A stretch of 64,000 bases of DNA, from positions 123,827 through 187,826 of the forward strand of contig NZ_VNKO01000003.1 of NCBI RefSeq assembly GCF_008033445.1, read 5' to 3'. Positions 47,301-56,417 of the stretch are shown here, piece by piece. This DNA comes from Vulcaniibacterium gelatinicum. GTDB taxonomy: Bacteria; Pseudomonadota; Gammaproteobacteria; Xanthomonadales; Xanthomonadaceae. Made by a program: the position numbers and the translations under genes. The notes beneath the pieces are model-generated. The model was not told the origin of the DNA. It ran no database searches and saw only the letters and a program-made list of their open reading frames with translations. Within the stretch, counting starts at the first letter, position 1; each line of letters begins with the position of its first letter.

Positions 47301-50200
47301 TCCGGTGCGGCCGGCGCGACCTCGACCAGATCGGTGAAGGCACTCAGATCCAGCTCGTGCAGCGCGACATCTTCCTGCTCGTGTTCGTGCACCGGCTCGG
47401 GCTCGGCGCGGAACAGCGGCGCCTTCGCCTCGGGCAGGCTGTCGCAGAGGGCGGCAAGCTCGGCCGCGAGCGCATCCTGGCGCGGCACGCGCGGCGAGGG
47501 GCTCTGCAGGGCCTGGATCGTGCGCCGGATCGCCTCGGCAGTGGCGGCGATCGCGGCCACGCCAGCCTCGGTGGGCCGCTCGCCGGCGGCGAGCAGGCGC
47601 TTGACGTAGGCCTCGGCGGGTGTGGTGACGTCGGTGATGCACGGCACGTCGGCGGTGAGGAACGCGCCGTTCATGGTGTGGATGGCGCGCATCAGCGCCT
47701 CGTCGGCCGGTACCGGCGCCGTCTGCGCCTGGGCGAGCCAGACTTCCAGCGTGATCAGATGGCCGGTGACCTCGGCGGCGAGGATCTCGAGCAGCACCGG
47801 ATCCACTGCGGCGGGGACGGCATCCTCGAACTCGACCGCCTCCGGCACCGCCTCGGCGACTGGCGCCGCCGCGGCCGGGACAGGTTCCGGCGCCGCCTCG
47901 ACCACTGCCGCGGCCGGCGTGTACCAGGCCTCTTCGCCTGCGGCGAGACGGTCGGCTACTGCCTCCATGCCCGGCAGGTCGGCGCTCAGCGGCGCCTCGC
48001 CGCGCAGCGCGGCGTGCAGCTGCGGCAGGGTGTAGAACGCCTGGTCCACCATCGCGATGACGGCCGGGCTCGGCGGCCGCGTGCCGTCCAGCACGCGGTT
48101 GAGCATGTTCTCGATCTTCCAGCTGAACTCGCCCAGCGTCTTGGCGCCGACCAGGCGGCCGCTGCCCTTGAGGGTGTGGAACACGCGGCGGATCGGGCGC
48201 AGCTTCTCCAGGTCCTCCGGATGCGCGCGCCACGGCGGCAGCAGTTCGTCGAGGTGGCTGATCTCCTCCTCGAACTCCTCCAGGAAGACCTCGCGGATCT
48301 CGTCGTCAATGTCCTCGCTGGTCTCGAACCCGCCGGCAGCGGCCGGCATCGGCGCGGGCGGGTGCGGCGCGGGCGTCGGCGGCACGATGGCCGCGGCCTC
48401 GGGCCCGGGAGCCGGCACGGCTTCGACCGGAGCGGGAGGCGCGGGCGCCGCGACCGGTTCGACGGCCTCGGCCTCGGGCGCCGCCGGCGCCGGCGCGACG
48501 GCCGGTTCGGGCGGCAGCGGCCAGTAGCGCAGCGATTCCAGGCTCTGGCGCGCGATCTCCAGAATGTGGTCGCGGTTGCCGCGCTCCTCGCGCAGCGCCT
48601 CGAGGTAGTACTCGATGCTGGCCAGGGCGTCGGCGAGGGTGTCGAGCTGCTGGCCGTTGGGCACGCGCCGGCGGCCGAGCAGTTCGGCCTGGGTGTAACG
48701 GCGGATGGCGGTGAGGTAGTCGGCCGGCAGCGGCAGTTCGAGCATGCGCAGCGCGCCGGCCACTTCCTCGAGCAGGCGCGGCACTTCGGCCAGTTCGTTG
48801 TGGTCCCAGTTGGTCTCGACGAAGGCGACGAAGGCCTGGCGGGCGTCGCCGAAGTTGGCGATCGCCTCGCGCACCAGCACCTCGATCACCTTGCGCGTCT
48901 CGCTGGCGAGCAGATCCTCCCCGCCCTGGTCCGGCCGGCCCAGGCGCGCGACCTGGTCGTCGAGCGAGGCGTCCACGTACAGCAGGGCGCCGGCGATGTC
49001 GAGCAGCGCGCCTTCGTCGGCCGGGCGCTTGCCGCTGACGATCTCGTGCATCGCGTCGCGCTGCTGCAGCACGACGGTGCGGGCCATGCCCAGGCCGAGC
49101 ATACCCAGCGTATCGGCGACGCTGGTCAGGGCCTGGACCTGCGGTTCGAGGTCGGACACGCCGGTCTGGCGGGTGCGCAGGTGCAGGTCGAGCGCGTCCT
49201 TGACCCGCAGCAGGTCCTCCTTGATCGCGGAGGACACGGTGTCGAGCAGGGCGCGGTTGTGGCCGCTGATGCCGGCGCGCGCGGCCTCGATCTCGGCCTG
49301 GGTGTGCAGGTAGGCGCCGAGGTCGAAGGTGCGGCGCAGCACGTCCACCGCGGGGTGCGGTTGCGCGCCCTGCGCGACGTGGTAGAGCAGCTGACGGGTC
49401 GGCTCGAAGGTGGCGTCCTCGCGCAGCACGCCGCCGGACTCGGCGATCTGGCGGGCTTCGCGTTCCACGCTCGCGAACGCCTGGCGCAGCGACTTCGACG
49501 GCGCCACCGCCCCGTCGCGCAGCGCGGCGGCGACCGAGGCGGCCACCCACAGCATGCGCCGCGCCGACTCCTGTTCGGTGCTCTCGAGCAGGCCCTCGAG
49601 GGCGCCGGCCAGCGCCGCCGGATTCGCCGGCGCGCCGCCTTCCGGCCACGCCGCGAGCGCATCGCGCAGGGCCGCGGCCTGCTGCACGGCGAGCTGCTGC
49701 CGGCTCTGCCGCGGCAGCGGCGTCGGCGCCGGCAGCGTCTCCGGCAGCGGCCGGTCCAGGCGCGGGGCGAACAGCACGCTCTCGCCGAGGCCGGCCTCGC
49801 CGCGCGCGGCGCGCAGGTCGTTGAGCAGCGGCAGCAGCACGATCGGGATGTCCTTGTGCCCGCCCTGCAGCCGCTCCAGGTAGTCGGGCAACTGCACCAC
49901 GCCGCGCATCAGCGCGGTGCAGGCCTCGTCGCGGTCGGCGACCGCGGCCGCGCCCTCGTGCAGCGCACGCGCCAGCCGCTCCATCTCCTCGGCGACCATC
50001 GCCGGGGCGTACAGCTCCACCATCCGCAGCGTGCCCTGCACTTGGTGCAGCAGCGTGGCGCACTGGTGCATGCGCTCGCGGTCGCCCGGATTCTCGGCGA
50101 AGGCCTCGAGCTCGTGCCGCGCCTGGCGCAGCGTCTCGTCGAGCTCGGGCTTGATCCAGCCGAGCGTGGTGGTGTCAATGGCGTCACGCACGGCGGTCAT
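44378..50200 (-). CDS. chpA: Hybrid chemotaxis histidine kinase of type IV pilus control (ChpA/PilL)
   Basis: This is a 1940-residue CheA-like hybrid kinase. In order: helical N-terminal domains; an Hpt domain with His675 ([11 protein letters not shown]); an Hpt-like segment with IHTMNGAF near 841; a 95-residue EAERL repeat at 997-1091; an Hpt with [10 protein letters not shown] (His about 1216); a dimerisation and HATPase part ([29 protein letters not shown]); a CheW-like domain near 1650-1800; and a C-terminal receiver ([25 protein letters not shown]). It phosphorylates PilG and PilH to control pilus extension and retraction. It is shorter than Pseudomonas ChpA (about 2470). A hairpin abuts the start codon. 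Confidence 0.95.
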   Translation of the reverse strand: MTAVRDAIDTTTLGWIKPELDETLRQARHELEAFAENPGDRERMHQCATLLHQVQGTLRMVELYAPAMVAEEMERLARALHEGAAAVADRDEACTALMRGVVQLPDYLERLQGGHKDIPIVLLPLLNDLRAARGEAGLGESVLFAPRLDRPLPETLPAPTPLPRQSRQQLAVQQAAALRDALAAWPEGGAPANPAALAGALEGLLESTEQESARRMLWVAASVAAALRDGAVAPSKSLRQAFASVEREARQIAESGGVLREDATFEPTRQLLYHVAQGAQPHPAVDVLRRTFDLGAYLHTQAEIEAARAGISGHNRALLDTVSSAIKEDLLRVKDALDLHLRTRQTGVSDLEPQVQALTSVADTLGMLGLGMARTVVLQQRDAMHEIVSGKRPADEGALLDIAGALLYVDASLDDQVARLGRPDQGGEDLLASETRKVIEVLVREAIANFGDARQAFVAFVETNWDHNELAEVPRLLEEVAGALRMLELPLPADYLTAIRRYTQAELLGRRRVPNGQQLDTLADALASIEYYLEALREERGNRDHILEIARQSLESLRYWPLPPEPAVAPAPAAPEAEAVEPVAAPAPPAPVEAVPAPGPEAAAIVPPTPAPHPPAPMPAAAGGFETSEDIDDEIREVFLEEFEEEISHLDELLPPWRAHPEDLEKLRPIRRVFHTLKGSGRLVGAKTLGEFSWKIENMLNRVLDGTRPPSPAVIAMVDQAFYTLPQLHAALRGEAPLSADLPGMEAVADRLAAGEEAWYTPAAAVVEAAPEPVPAAAAPVAEAVPEAVEFEDAVPAAVDPVLLEILAAEVTGHLITLEVWLAQAQTAPVPADEALMRAIHTMNGAFLTADVPCITDVTTPAEAYVKRLLAAGERPTEAGVAAIAATAEAIRRTIQALQSPSPRVPRQDALAAELAALCDSLPEAKAPLFRAEPEPVHEHEQEDVALHELDLSAFTDLVEVAPAAPETVEPETEPAAEAADDAFAALEAQLALDADVLEAERLEAERLEAERLEAERLEAERLEAERLEAERLEAERLEAERLEAERLEAERLEAERLEAERLEAERLEAERLEAERLEAERLEAERLEAERLQAEEEAEYARLEAEYEAERLAREQAAAEAAAAREAEAAAPPAEEAVPAAEPEPAVAELLAEAAAGGGEDPDAPLDMTELDADLVDIFVEESVDLLDHADGLLAQLRQAPGEREPLVGLQRDLHTLKGGARMAGIMAVGELGHVMESLLEAVVDHRTELGQDGIPLLERGFDRLHAMVTRVGKRRAIAMPETLIAEFDARARGQTAAAAPSRPAEPVPAPKVELKPLSAPITEALAGEEEDVGIRAPQEQVRVRADLLDRLVNYAGEVAIYRARLEQQLGAFRAAVTEMEQTNIRLRDQLRRLEIETEAQIIARYQREHEDADDTFDPLELDRFSTLQQLSRALAETANDLASLQSSMDDLTRQYETLLLQQSRVSSDLQEGLMRTRMVPFDALVPRLRRVLRQAAAETGKQVQLKLEGAQGELDRNVLERMTAPLEHMLRNAVAHGLETPEVRRKAGKPEEGVVRIAVRREGSEVVLEVGDDGAGLNRAAIRKRAEERGLVRPGAVLSDSDLDALILESGFSTADTVSRLAGRGVGMDVVAAEVRQLGGSLDIRSKKGEGTTFTLRLPQTLAVTQAVFVRIDDTTFAVPIASVRGVGRIGRDQLGRADASYRYGGEDYALHDLGLLVGHAPAKAEGQLQMPLLLIRSGELRAAVCIDQVLGSREIVVKPVGPQVASIPGIFGATIMGDGSVVVILDVAPLVRRAAALPREAAPAPAAEQRRVPLVMVVDDSVTMRKVTGRVLERHNFEVMTAKDGLDALERMDERVPDLMLLDIEMPRMDGYELATAMKADARLRNVPIIMITSRTGEKHRQRAFDIGVDRYLGKPYQEHELLRNVFELLAQERANA
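46926..47210 (-). repeat. 15-bp in-frame tandem repeat in chpA, 19 copies
   Basis: Nineteen head-to-tail copies of CGTTCGGCTTCGAG(A/G) span 285 bases without interruption; the only variation is A or G at the last base, which swaps CGT and CGC arginine codons. On the coding strand this gives (EAERL)19, a highly charged helix between two Hpt-containing parts. Since 15 is a multiple of three, copy-number changes would keep the frame. Confidence 0.97.
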
Positions 50201-50228
50201 CGCGCACCCCGTCGGTACGCGGTGCGCG
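50201..50228 (-). promoter_or_regulatory. Hairpin abutting the chpA start codon
   Basis: On the minus strand, CGCGCACC and GGTGCGCG form a perfect 8-bp stem with a 12-base loop; the downstream arm ends directly before the chpA ATG and includes the GGGGTG that would be the ribosome-binding site. Folding would hide the initiation site, suggesting translational control of chpA relative to pilJ. Confidence 0.45.
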
Positions 50229-50279
50229 CGGCGCGGCGCCGGGAGGCAGACCTGTTCATCCGTCGCTACGCCCCACCCG

Positions 50280-52295
50280 TCAGGCCGGCAGCTTGAAGTC
50301 CGCCACCGAACGACGCAGGTCGGCGGCGAGCTGGGCCAGGTTGCCGATGGACTGCGCGGTCTGGCTGGCGCCCTGCGCGGTCTGCACGGTGATCGCCTGG
50401 ATCGTCTGCATCGTCTGGGTGATGTTCGACGCGGCGCTCGACTGCTGCTGCGCGGCCTGGGAGATGTTCTGGATCAGGTTCGACAGGTCGGACGACACCT
50501 TTTCGATCTCGCCCAGGGCGGTGCCGGCGTCCTCGGCCAGGCGCGCGCCGGCCACCACCTCGGAGGTCGTCTGCTCCATCGAGCTGACCGCCTCGATGGT
50601 GTCGGCCTGAATCGTCTGCACCAGGGTCTCGATTCGCTTGGTCGCGGCCGAGGCGCGTTCGGCGAGGCGCTGCACCTCGTCCGCCACCACTGCGAAGCCG
50701 CGGCCCGCCTCGCCCGCCGACGCCGCCTGGATCGCCGCGTTCAGCGCCAGGATGTTGGTCTGCTCCGAGATGTCGTTGATCAGTTCCACGATCGAGCCGA
50801 TTTCCTGCGAGCTCTCACCCAGGCGCTTGATGCGCTTGGAGGTTTCCTGGATCTGGTCGCGGATCGAGTCCATGCCGGCGATCGTCTGCCGCACCACGCC
50901 GGCGCCGCTGGTCGCGATCTGCGCCGAGCGGCGCGCCACTTCGGCGGACTCGGCGGTGTTGCGCGACACCTCGTTGATGCTCGCCGCGATCTCGTTGATG
51001 CGGTTCGAGGCCGAGGTGATCTCCTGCGCCTGGTGTTCGGCAGCCTCGGCCAGGTGCATGGCGGTGGCCTGCGTCTCCTGGGCGCTGGCGGCAACCTGCA
51101 CCGAGGTGTCGTTGATCGTCTGCACCAGGGTGCGCAGCTGCTCGACCGCGAAGTTGATCGAGTCGGCGATCGCGCCGGTCATGTCCTCGGTGACCGTGGC
51201 CTTGACCGTCAGGTCGCCTTCGGCGAGCGAGCCCATCTCGTCCAGCAGGCGCATGATCGCCTCCTGGTTGCGGTCGTTGAGCTCCTTGGTGGTCTGGTAG
51301 CGGATCTGCTGGGCGCGGTACAGGCTGTACAGCAGGCCGGCGATGGACAGCAGCGCGGCGATGCCGGAGATGATGCCGAGCCAGAAGTTCGGGAACAGGC
51401 GGGTGTCCTTGACCGAGCCGAACGCGGTGAATGCCTCGAACAGCTTCTGGCTGTCGGCCAGCAGCTTGTCCGAGCCGCCGGTGATCTCGGCGGCAGCCGA
51501 CTGGGCGCGGAACAGGTTCTGCGAGGAGCCGAGGATGGCGTCGAGGTCCTTCTTCATCTCGGTCCACTGCTGGTTGGCCAGGTTGAGCTGGGCCACTGCG
51601 GCGGGATTGGTCACGCGCTGGATGTTGCCGGCGCCTTCGCGCAGGCCGCGCATGACGTTGTCGAACACGCCCGCGTCGCGCGCCAGCGCGTCACCGGCGA
51701 GTTGCGCACCGGGGCCGCCGGCACGGATCTCGGCGATGCGCCGGGCCATGGTCGAGGCCAGCACCACCTGGCGCAGGGCGATGTACACCTGCGAGGATGC
51801 GGCGCCGCCGGCCGACATCGCGCGCACCAGTTCGTCGAGCTGCTGCTGCAGCTGCGGCACGCGGCCGATGAAGCGGTCGGCGTTGCCGGCCAGCTCCAGC
51901 ACCGCCTTCTCCGAGGCGATCACCTGGTCGGCGCTGCTGCCCATCGGCCCCCAGGTGCGGGCGACCTGCGCGATCGGGTCGGACACGCCCGGCTCGTCGC
52001 CGTAGCGCCCCTGCAGCATCGCCACGTTCTCCTCGATCCGGGTCTTGGTGGCCTTGAACGCCTCGAACGCCTCGCGCTGGCCGTTGACCGCCTCGCGGCC
52101 CTGGTTGGCGAGCTGCTGCGACAGCACCTGCAACTCCGCGGCCGCCGAACTCGCGCCGGCAAGCCGGCTGCCCTGCCAGGTGGCCACGCCGGTGTTGAGG
52201 CCGAACACCGCCACCGAGACCAGCAGCGCGATCAACCAGAAGTTGGTGCCAAGGCTGCGGCCCTTGGCGGCGGCTGCGTCCATCATCGTGCTCAT
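50280..52295 (-). CDS. pilJ: Methyl-accepting chemotaxis protein PilJ
   Basis: This 671-residue receptor has an N-terminal membrane helix ([19 protein letters not shown]), a periplasmic PilJ sensor region, a second membrane helix ([24 protein letters not shown] near 305-328), a HAMP segment ([18 protein letters not shown]) and a long coiled signalling domain with the hairpin tip [22 protein letters not shown]. It signals to the ChpA kinase, probably sensing pilin retraction or surface contact. It lies downstream of pilI and upstream of chpA, where Pseudomonas has pilK; here no methyltransferase gene is present. Confidence 0.97.
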   Translation of the reverse strand: MSTMMDAAAAKGRSLGTNFWLIALLVSVAVFGLNTGVATWQGSRLAGASSAAAELQVLSQQLANQGREAVNGQREAFEAFKATKTRIEENVAMLQGRYGDEPGVSDPIAQVARTWGPMGSSADQVIASEKAVLELAGNADRFIGRVPQLQQQLDELVRAMSAGGAASSQVYIALRQVVLASTMARRIAEIRAGGPGAQLAGDALARDAGVFDNVMRGLREGAGNIQRVTNPAAVAQLNLANQQWTEMKKDLDAILGSSQNLFRAQSAAAEITGGSDKLLADSQKLFEAFTAFGSVKDTRLFPNFWLGIISGIAALLSIAGLLYSLYRAQQIRYQTTKELNDRNQEAIMRLLDEMGSLAEGDLTVKATVTEDMTGAIADSINFAVEQLRTLVQTINDTSVQVAASAQETQATAMHLAEAAEHQAQEITSASNRINEIAASINEVSRNTAESAEVARRSAQIATSGAGVVRQTIAGMDSIRDQIQETSKRIKRLGESSQEIGSIVELINDISEQTNILALNAAIQAASAGEAGRGFAVVADEVQRLAERASAATKRIETLVQTIQADTIEAVSSMEQTTSEVVAGARLAEDAGTALGEIEKVSSDLSNLIQNISQAAQQQSSAASNITQTMQTIQAITVQTAQGASQTAQSIGNLAQLAADLRRSVADFKLPA

Positions 52296-52328
52296 GTTCG
52301 ACCTCGGGTTTTCTCAACTGTGCGGCAA

Positions 52329-52877
52329 TCAGGCCGCGGCTTGTCTGAATTCGGGGGTGCGCGCCAGCAGCGACAGGCTGAACACGCCCCACGGGTGATC
52401 GCCCAGGCGGTAGGCGCGGGAGACGAAGTGCGCGTAGCGGCCCTCGGCCAGGCCGTCGGGCTCGATCCGCTGCTCCTCGGTGAAGCTGCGCTGGCCGTAC
52501 AGCTCGTCGATGGTCACCGCGACGTCGCCGCCGGGCTGGCGCACCACCAGCACGCGCTGACCCTCGTGCAACACCGTGCGCTCGCCCTCCAGGAACTGCC
52601 TGAGATCCACCACCGGCAGCAGGTTGCCGCGGATGTTGGCCACGCCGAGCATCCAGGGCTGCGCGCCGGGCACGGGCGTGACCTGCGGCAGCTGCAGGAC
52701 TTCGACCACCTCGTCGAAGCCCGAGGCCAGGCGCCGCGAGCCGATCCGGTAGCCGACGCCGCGCCACAGGCCCGGCGCGTCGAGCTGCTCGGGCAGGCCG
52801 GCGACGTGCGCCAGGCTGCGCCGCTCGTAGTCGGCGAGCACCTCGAACGGGGACATCACGGCCTGCACTTCGCTCAT
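52329..52877 (-). CDS. pilI: CheW-like adaptor PilI
   Basis: This is a 182-residue CheW-domain protein: GVGYRIGSRRLASGFDEVVEVLQLP, WMLGVANIRGNLLPVVDLRQFL, RVLVVRQPGGDVAVTIDELYGQRSF and WGVFSLSLLARTPEF. It would link PilJ to ChpA. The start MSEVQAVMSPFEVL at 52877 lies 2 bases after the pilH stop, so the genes are co-translated. Confidence 0.95.
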   Translation of the reverse strand: MSEVQAVMSPFEVLADYERRSLAHVAGLPEQLDAPGLWRGVGYRIGSRRLASGFDEVVEVLQLPQVTPVPGAQPWMLGVANIRGNLLPVVDLRQFLEGERTVLHEGQRVLVVRQPGGDVAVTIDELYGQRSFTEEQRIEPDGLAEGRYAHFVSRAYRLGDHPWGVFSLSLLARTPEFRQAAA

Positions 52878-52879
52878 GC

Positions 52880-53245
52880 TCAGGCGCCGAGCAGCTCGTT
52901 GATGCGCGCGATCAGCTGGTCCTCGCGCGGCGGCTTGACGATGTAGTCCTTGGCGCCCTGGCGCAGGCCCCAGGCGCGATCGGTCTCCATGCCCTTGGTG
53001 CTGACGATCAGCACGGGGATCGCGCTGGTGGCCGCATCGCGCGAGAGCGCGCGCGTGGCCTGGAAACCGTTCATGCCCGGCAGCACGATGTCCATCAGCA
53101 CCAGGTCCGGCATCTCGCGCTTGCACATCGCGATGCCGTCCTCGGCGCTGACCGCCGACAGCACCTGGTGGCCGTTGCGTTCCAGCAGCTGGGTGAGCAC
53201 CGCCGTGTCGGTCGGCGAGTCCTCGATCAGCAGGATTTTTGCCAT
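52880..53245 (-). CDS. pilH: CheY-like response regulator PilH
   Basis: This 121-residue single receiver domain has acidic pocket residues in LLIEDSPTD, phospho-acceptor Asp52 (LVLMDIVLPGMNG), Thr/Ser in VLIVSTKG and Lys in YIVKPPRED. It is a ChpA target associated with pilus retraction. It lies 18 bases after pilG and 2 bases before pilI. Confidence 0.96.
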   Translation of the reverse strand: MAKILLIEDSPTDTAVLTQLLERNGHQVLSAVSAEDGIAMCKREMPDLVLMDIVLPGMNGFQATRALSRDAATSAIPVLIVSTKGMETDRAWGLRQGAKDYIVKPPREDQLIARINELLGA

Positions 53246-53263
53246 GGATGCCCTACCCCCCGG

Positions 53264-53662
53264 TCAGGCGTTGACGTGTTTGCGGATGGCCTCGAGCAGT
53301 TCCTCGCGCGTGAACGGCTTGGTCAGGTACTGCTCGGAGCCGACGATGCGGCCACGCGCCTTGTCGAACAGGCCGTCCTTGGAGGACAGCATGATCACGG
53401 GCGTGTTCTTGAACATCTGGTTGTTCTTGATCAGCGCGCAGGTCTGGTAGCCGTCCAGGCGCGGCATCATGATGTCCACGAAGATGATCTGCGGCTGGCT
53501 GTCGGCGATCTTGGCGAGGGCCTCGAAGCCGTCGGTCGCCGTCATCACCTCGCACCCCTCGCGCTTGAGCAGCGTCTCGGCGGTGCGCCGGATCGTCTTC
53601 GAGTCGTCGATGACCATCACCCTCAATCCGGTGAGGCTGCCGGTCCGACCTTCTTCCTGCAT
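53264..53662 (-). CDS. pilG: CheY-like response regulator PilG
   Basis: This is a 132-residue receiver protein with VMVIDDSKTIRRTAETLL, phospho-acceptor Asp63 (IIFVDIMMPRLDGYQTC), LSSKDGLFDKARGRIVGS and LTKPFTREELLEAI. It is the first gene of the Pil-Chp operon and the output regulator promoting pilus extension. The start at 53662 gives the normal PilG N-terminus; an extended frame to 53836 enters the gshB promoter region and is rejected. It is divergent from gshB. Confidence 0.95.
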   Translation of the reverse strand: MQEEGRTGSLTGLRVMVIDDSKTIRRTAETLLKREGCEVMTATDGFEALAKIADSQPQIIFVDIMMPRLDGYQTCALIKNNQMFKNTPVIMLSSKDGLFDKARGRIVGSEQYLTKPFTREELLEAIRKHVNA

Positions 53663-53820
53663 CACCGTTCCCCCTCGATGCGCGCGGCGCGCCGAAAGGG
53701 TTCGCCGGCGCCACTGCGGAAGTCCTATATCCCAGTCCGGCCACGGCATGTCAAGCGCGACACACTCGGGTTGTGACGTCCAGGCGGTCACCCCGGCGGG
53801 GGATGCGCCGAGCCGCCTGC

Positions 53821-53826
53821 TACCAT
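53821..53826 (+). promoter_or_regulatory. Possible -10 element (TACCAT) for gshB
   Basis: CTGCTACCATCC in the pilG-gshB divergent gap places TACCAT 30 bases upstream of the gshB ATG. There is no clear -35 box. Confidence 0.3.
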
Positions 53827-53856
53827 CCCCGCCCACCCGCGCCTCGAACCCCCCGC

Positions 53857-54801
53857 ATGCCGCTCGACATCATCGTCGTGATGGATCCGATCGGGTCCAT
53901 CAAGATCGCCAAGGACTCGACCTTCGCGATGCTGCTGGAGGCGCAGCGGCGGGGACATCGGCTCCTCTACGTCCTGCCCGGGGGGCTGGCGGTGGCCGAC
54001 GGCCGGGCACAGGCCACCGTGGCCCCGCTGGCGGTGCGCGACGACCCGGCCGGCTGGTTCGAACTCGGGCCGGGCGCGGTGCGCCCGTTCCAGCACGGCG
54101 ACGTGGTGCTGATGCGCAAGGATCCCCCGGTGGATCCGGCGTACCTGCACGACACCCAGATCCTGGGCCTGGCGCAACGCGCCGGGGCACTGGTGGTCAA
54201 CGACCCCCAGGGGCTGCGCGACATGAACGAGAAGCTGACCGCGCTGGAATTCCCGCAGTGCTGCCCGCCGACCCTGGTCAGCCGCGATCCGCGCGCGATC
54301 AAGGCCTTCGTCGCCGAGCACGGCGACGCGGTGCTCAAGACCCTGGACGGGATGGGCGGGCGTTCGATCTTCCGCGCCCGCCATGGCGACCCCAACCTCA
54401 ACGTGATCCTGGAGACCCTGACCGAGGGCGGCCGGCACCTGGCGATGGCGCAGCGCTACATCCCCGAGATCGCCCAGGGCGACAAGCGCATCCTGCTGGT
54501 GGACGGCGTGCCGGTGGACTACTGCCTGGCGCGGATCCCGCAGGGCGACGAGTTCCGCGGCAACCTGGCCGCCGGCGGCCGCGGCGAGGGCCGGCCGCTG
54601 AGCGAGCGCGACCGCTGGATCGCGGCCCAGGTGGGGCCGGAGATGAAGCGCCGGGGGATGTTGTTCGTGGGCCTGGACGTGATCGGCGACTGGCTGACCG
54701 AGGTCAACGTCACCAGCCCCACCTGCATCCGCGAGCTGGACGCCCGGTTCGGCCTGAACATCGCCGGCCTGCTGTTCGACGCGATCGAAGCCCGGCGCTG
54801 A
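53857..54801 (+). CDS. gshB: Glutathione synthetase
   Basis: This is a 314-residue ATP-grasp enzyme with MDPIGSIKIAKDSTFAMLLEA, VLMRKDPPVDPAYLHDT, VVNDPQGLRDMNEKLTAL, VLKTLDGMGGRSIF (glycine-rich ATP loop) and LFVGLDVIGDWLTEVNVTSPTC (Mg and glutathione site). It joins gamma-glutamylcysteine to glycine. The start MPLDIIVVMDP at 53857 matches the family; a 28-residue upstream extension overlaps promoter-like sequence. The gene order gshB next to pilG is shared with Pseudomonas. Confidence 0.97.
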   Translation: MPLDIIVVMDPIGSIKIAKDSTFAMLLEAQRRGHRLLYVLPGGLAVADGRAQATVAPLAVRDDPAGWFELGPGAVRPFQHGDVVLMRKDPPVDPAYLHDTQILGLAQRAGALVVNDPQGLRDMNEKLTALEFPQCCPPTLVSRDPRAIKAFVAEHGDAVLKTLDGMGGRSIFRARHGDPNLNVILETLTEGGRHLAMAQRYIPEIAQGDKRILLVDGVPVDYCLARIPQGDEFRGNLAAGGRGEGRPLSERDRWIAAQVGPEMKRRGMLFVGLDVIGDWLTEVNVTSPTCIRELDARFGLNIAGLLFDAIEARR

Positions 54802-54817
54802 GGCGGTTGGCACGGCG

Positions 54818-55693
54818 ATGAACGCTCCGGCCACGGCGGCACCCCGGATCGGCGAGCGCGAGCGCCTGAGCGCGACCGTGGTGCTCTCGCTGCTGGTGCA
54901 CGCGATGCTGGTGTTGGGGGTCGGCTTCGCGCTCGAAGACGCGGCGCCGGTGGTGCCCACGCTCGACGTGATCCTGACCCGGACCCAGACCCCGCTGACC
55001 CCGGCCCAGGCCGACTTCCTGGCCCAGGCCAGCAACGTCGGCGGTGGCGAGCACGAGAAGAGCGTGCGCCCGCGCGATGCGCAGCAGGGCATCGCGCCGC
55101 AGCCGGAACCCGGGGTGGCGCCGCGACCGCTGCAGGCGCAGACCCCGGCGCCGCAACCGCCGCCCGAGGCGCGGGTGGTCGCCTCCGTGCGCGGCGAGCG
55201 GCCCGCGCCGCCGGCGCAACCCACCCCCACGCCGGCCGAGCAGCCGCTCCCGACGGGGCGGGAGAAGATCGAACGCGACATGGCGATGGCGCGGCTGGCG
55301 GCCGAGATCCACATGCGCACCGAGCGCTACGCCAAGCGGCCCAAGCGCAAGTTCGTCTCGGCCAGCACCCGGGAATATGAATACGCCGCCTACCTGCGCC
55401 AGTGGGTGGACCGGGTCGAACGGGTCGGCAACCTCAACTATCCCGACGAGGCGCGCCGGCGCCGGATCGGCGGGCTGCTGGTGATCAGCGTGGCGGTGCG
55501 CCGCGACGGCAGCGTGGAAGGCACCCGCATCATCCAGTCGAGCAACATCCCGATGCTCGACCAGGCCGCGCTGCGGATCGTGCAGCTGAGCGAACCGTTC
55601 CCGCCGCTGCCGAAGACGCGCGAGGACGTGGACATCCTGCACGTGACCCGCACCTGGCAGTTCCTGCCCGGCGGCGAGCTGGTGGACCGCTGA
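54818..55693 (+). CDS. tonB: TonB family energy-transducing protein
   Basis: This 291-residue protein has an N-terminal membrane anchor (VVLSLLVHAMLVLGVGFAL, residues 21-39, with a membrane His), a Pro/Gln-rich periplasmic spacer (about 75-145) and a C-terminal TonB domain (YLRQWVDRVERVGNLNYPDEARRRRIGGLLVISVAVRRDGSV, split here as LNYPDEARRRRIGG and LLVISVAVRRDGSV). It would couple ExbBD energy to outer membrane receptors. No exbB or exbD genes lie beside it. It follows gshB by 16 bases. Confidence 0.9.
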   Translation: MNAPATAAPRIGERERLSATVVLSLLVHAMLVLGVGFALEDAAPVVPTLDVILTRTQTPLTPAQADFLAQASNVGGGEHEKSVRPRDAQQGIAPQPEPGVAPRPLQAQTPAPQPPPEARVVASVRGERPAPPAQPTPTPAEQPLPTGREKIERDMAMARLAAEIHMRTERYAKRPKRKFVSASTREYEYAAYLRQWVDRVERVGNLNYPDEARRRRIGGLLVISVAVRRDGSVEGTRIIQSSNIPMLDQAALRIVQLSEPFPPLPKTREDVDILHVTRTWQFLPGGELVDR

Positions 55694-55697
55694 GGGT

Positions 55698-56417
55698 TCA
55701 GTGGCCGGCGCGCAGCGCTTCCTGCTCGGCCAGGGTGAGCGCGACCTGGTCGCGCAGGTAGGCCGGTTCGACCCGCTCCGGCGCCACTGCCTCGCCACGC
55801 GCGTAGGCCTGCGCCGCCAGCCGGGCGACCGCGGCGGCATGCGGCAGCGCCGCGGCGTCTACCGCGGCCAGGGGTGGGGCGAGACGGGTCGCCAGCGCCC
55901 CATTGGCGGCGGCGAAGCCGGTGCCCAAGCCGTACCAGGGGCCGGGCCGGTCCGGCAGGGTCACGGCGTCCGGCGGCATCACCCGTTCGGGGGACAGGGG
56001 GTGGACCTCGTCGCCGGCGAGCGCGAATGCGCCGGCGTAGACCTCGCCCATGCGGGCGTCCATCGCGGCCAGGACATGGGCCGGCGCGCCGGCCGGGGGC
56101 GGACCCGGGAGGGGATGCAGCGCCAGGGCCGCGAGCGTGGACACCGGCACCAGCGGCCGGTCGAGCGCCAGGGCGATGCCCTGCGCCACCGCGATCGCCA
56201 GGCGCACGCCGGTGAACGCGCCGGGGCCGCGGCCGACCGCGACCGCATCGAGCTGCGCCCGCGCCAACCCGGCCTCGGCCAGCAGCGCCTCCGCCCACGG
56301 CAGCGCCAGCTCGGCGTGCCGGCGCGGGGCGACCTCGAAGCGCTCGCGCACCGCGCCGTCCACGTACACGGCGACGGAGCAGGCTTCGGTGGCGGTTTCG
56401 AAGGCGAGCAGTCTCAT
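55698..56417 (-). CDS. tsaB: tRNA threonylcarbamoyladenosine biosynthesis protein TsaB
   Basis: This is a 239-residue ASKHA-fold protein with LLAFETATEACSVAVY at the N-terminus, VGRGPGAFTGVRLAIAVAQGIALAL near 61-85 and AAMDARMGEVYAGAF. It is the scaffold partner of TsaD in t6A37 tRNA modification. Its ATG overlaps the stop of the upstream helicase gene (4 bases). It converges on tonB with 4 bases between stops. Confidence 0.95.
   Translation of the reverse strand: MRLLAFETATEACSVAVYVDGAVRERFEVAPRRHAELALPWAEALLAEAGLARAQLDAVAVGRGPGAFTGVRLAIAVAQGIALALDRPLVPVSTLAALALHPLPGPPPAGAPAHVLAAMDARMGEVYAGAFALAGDEVHPLSPERVMPPDAVTLPDRPGPWYGLGTGFAAANGALATRLAPPLAAVDAAALPHAAAVARLAAQAYARGEAVAPERVEPAYLRDQVALTLAEQEALRAGH

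Noticed and set aside
44432..50296. A 1954-codon open frame on the plus strand across the whole of chpA.
   Set aside because: It is the antisense shadow of chpA; GC-rich third positions remove stop codons. Its product is low-complexity (Arg/His/Gly/Leu) with no domain, and the minus-strand frame has clear kinase motifs.
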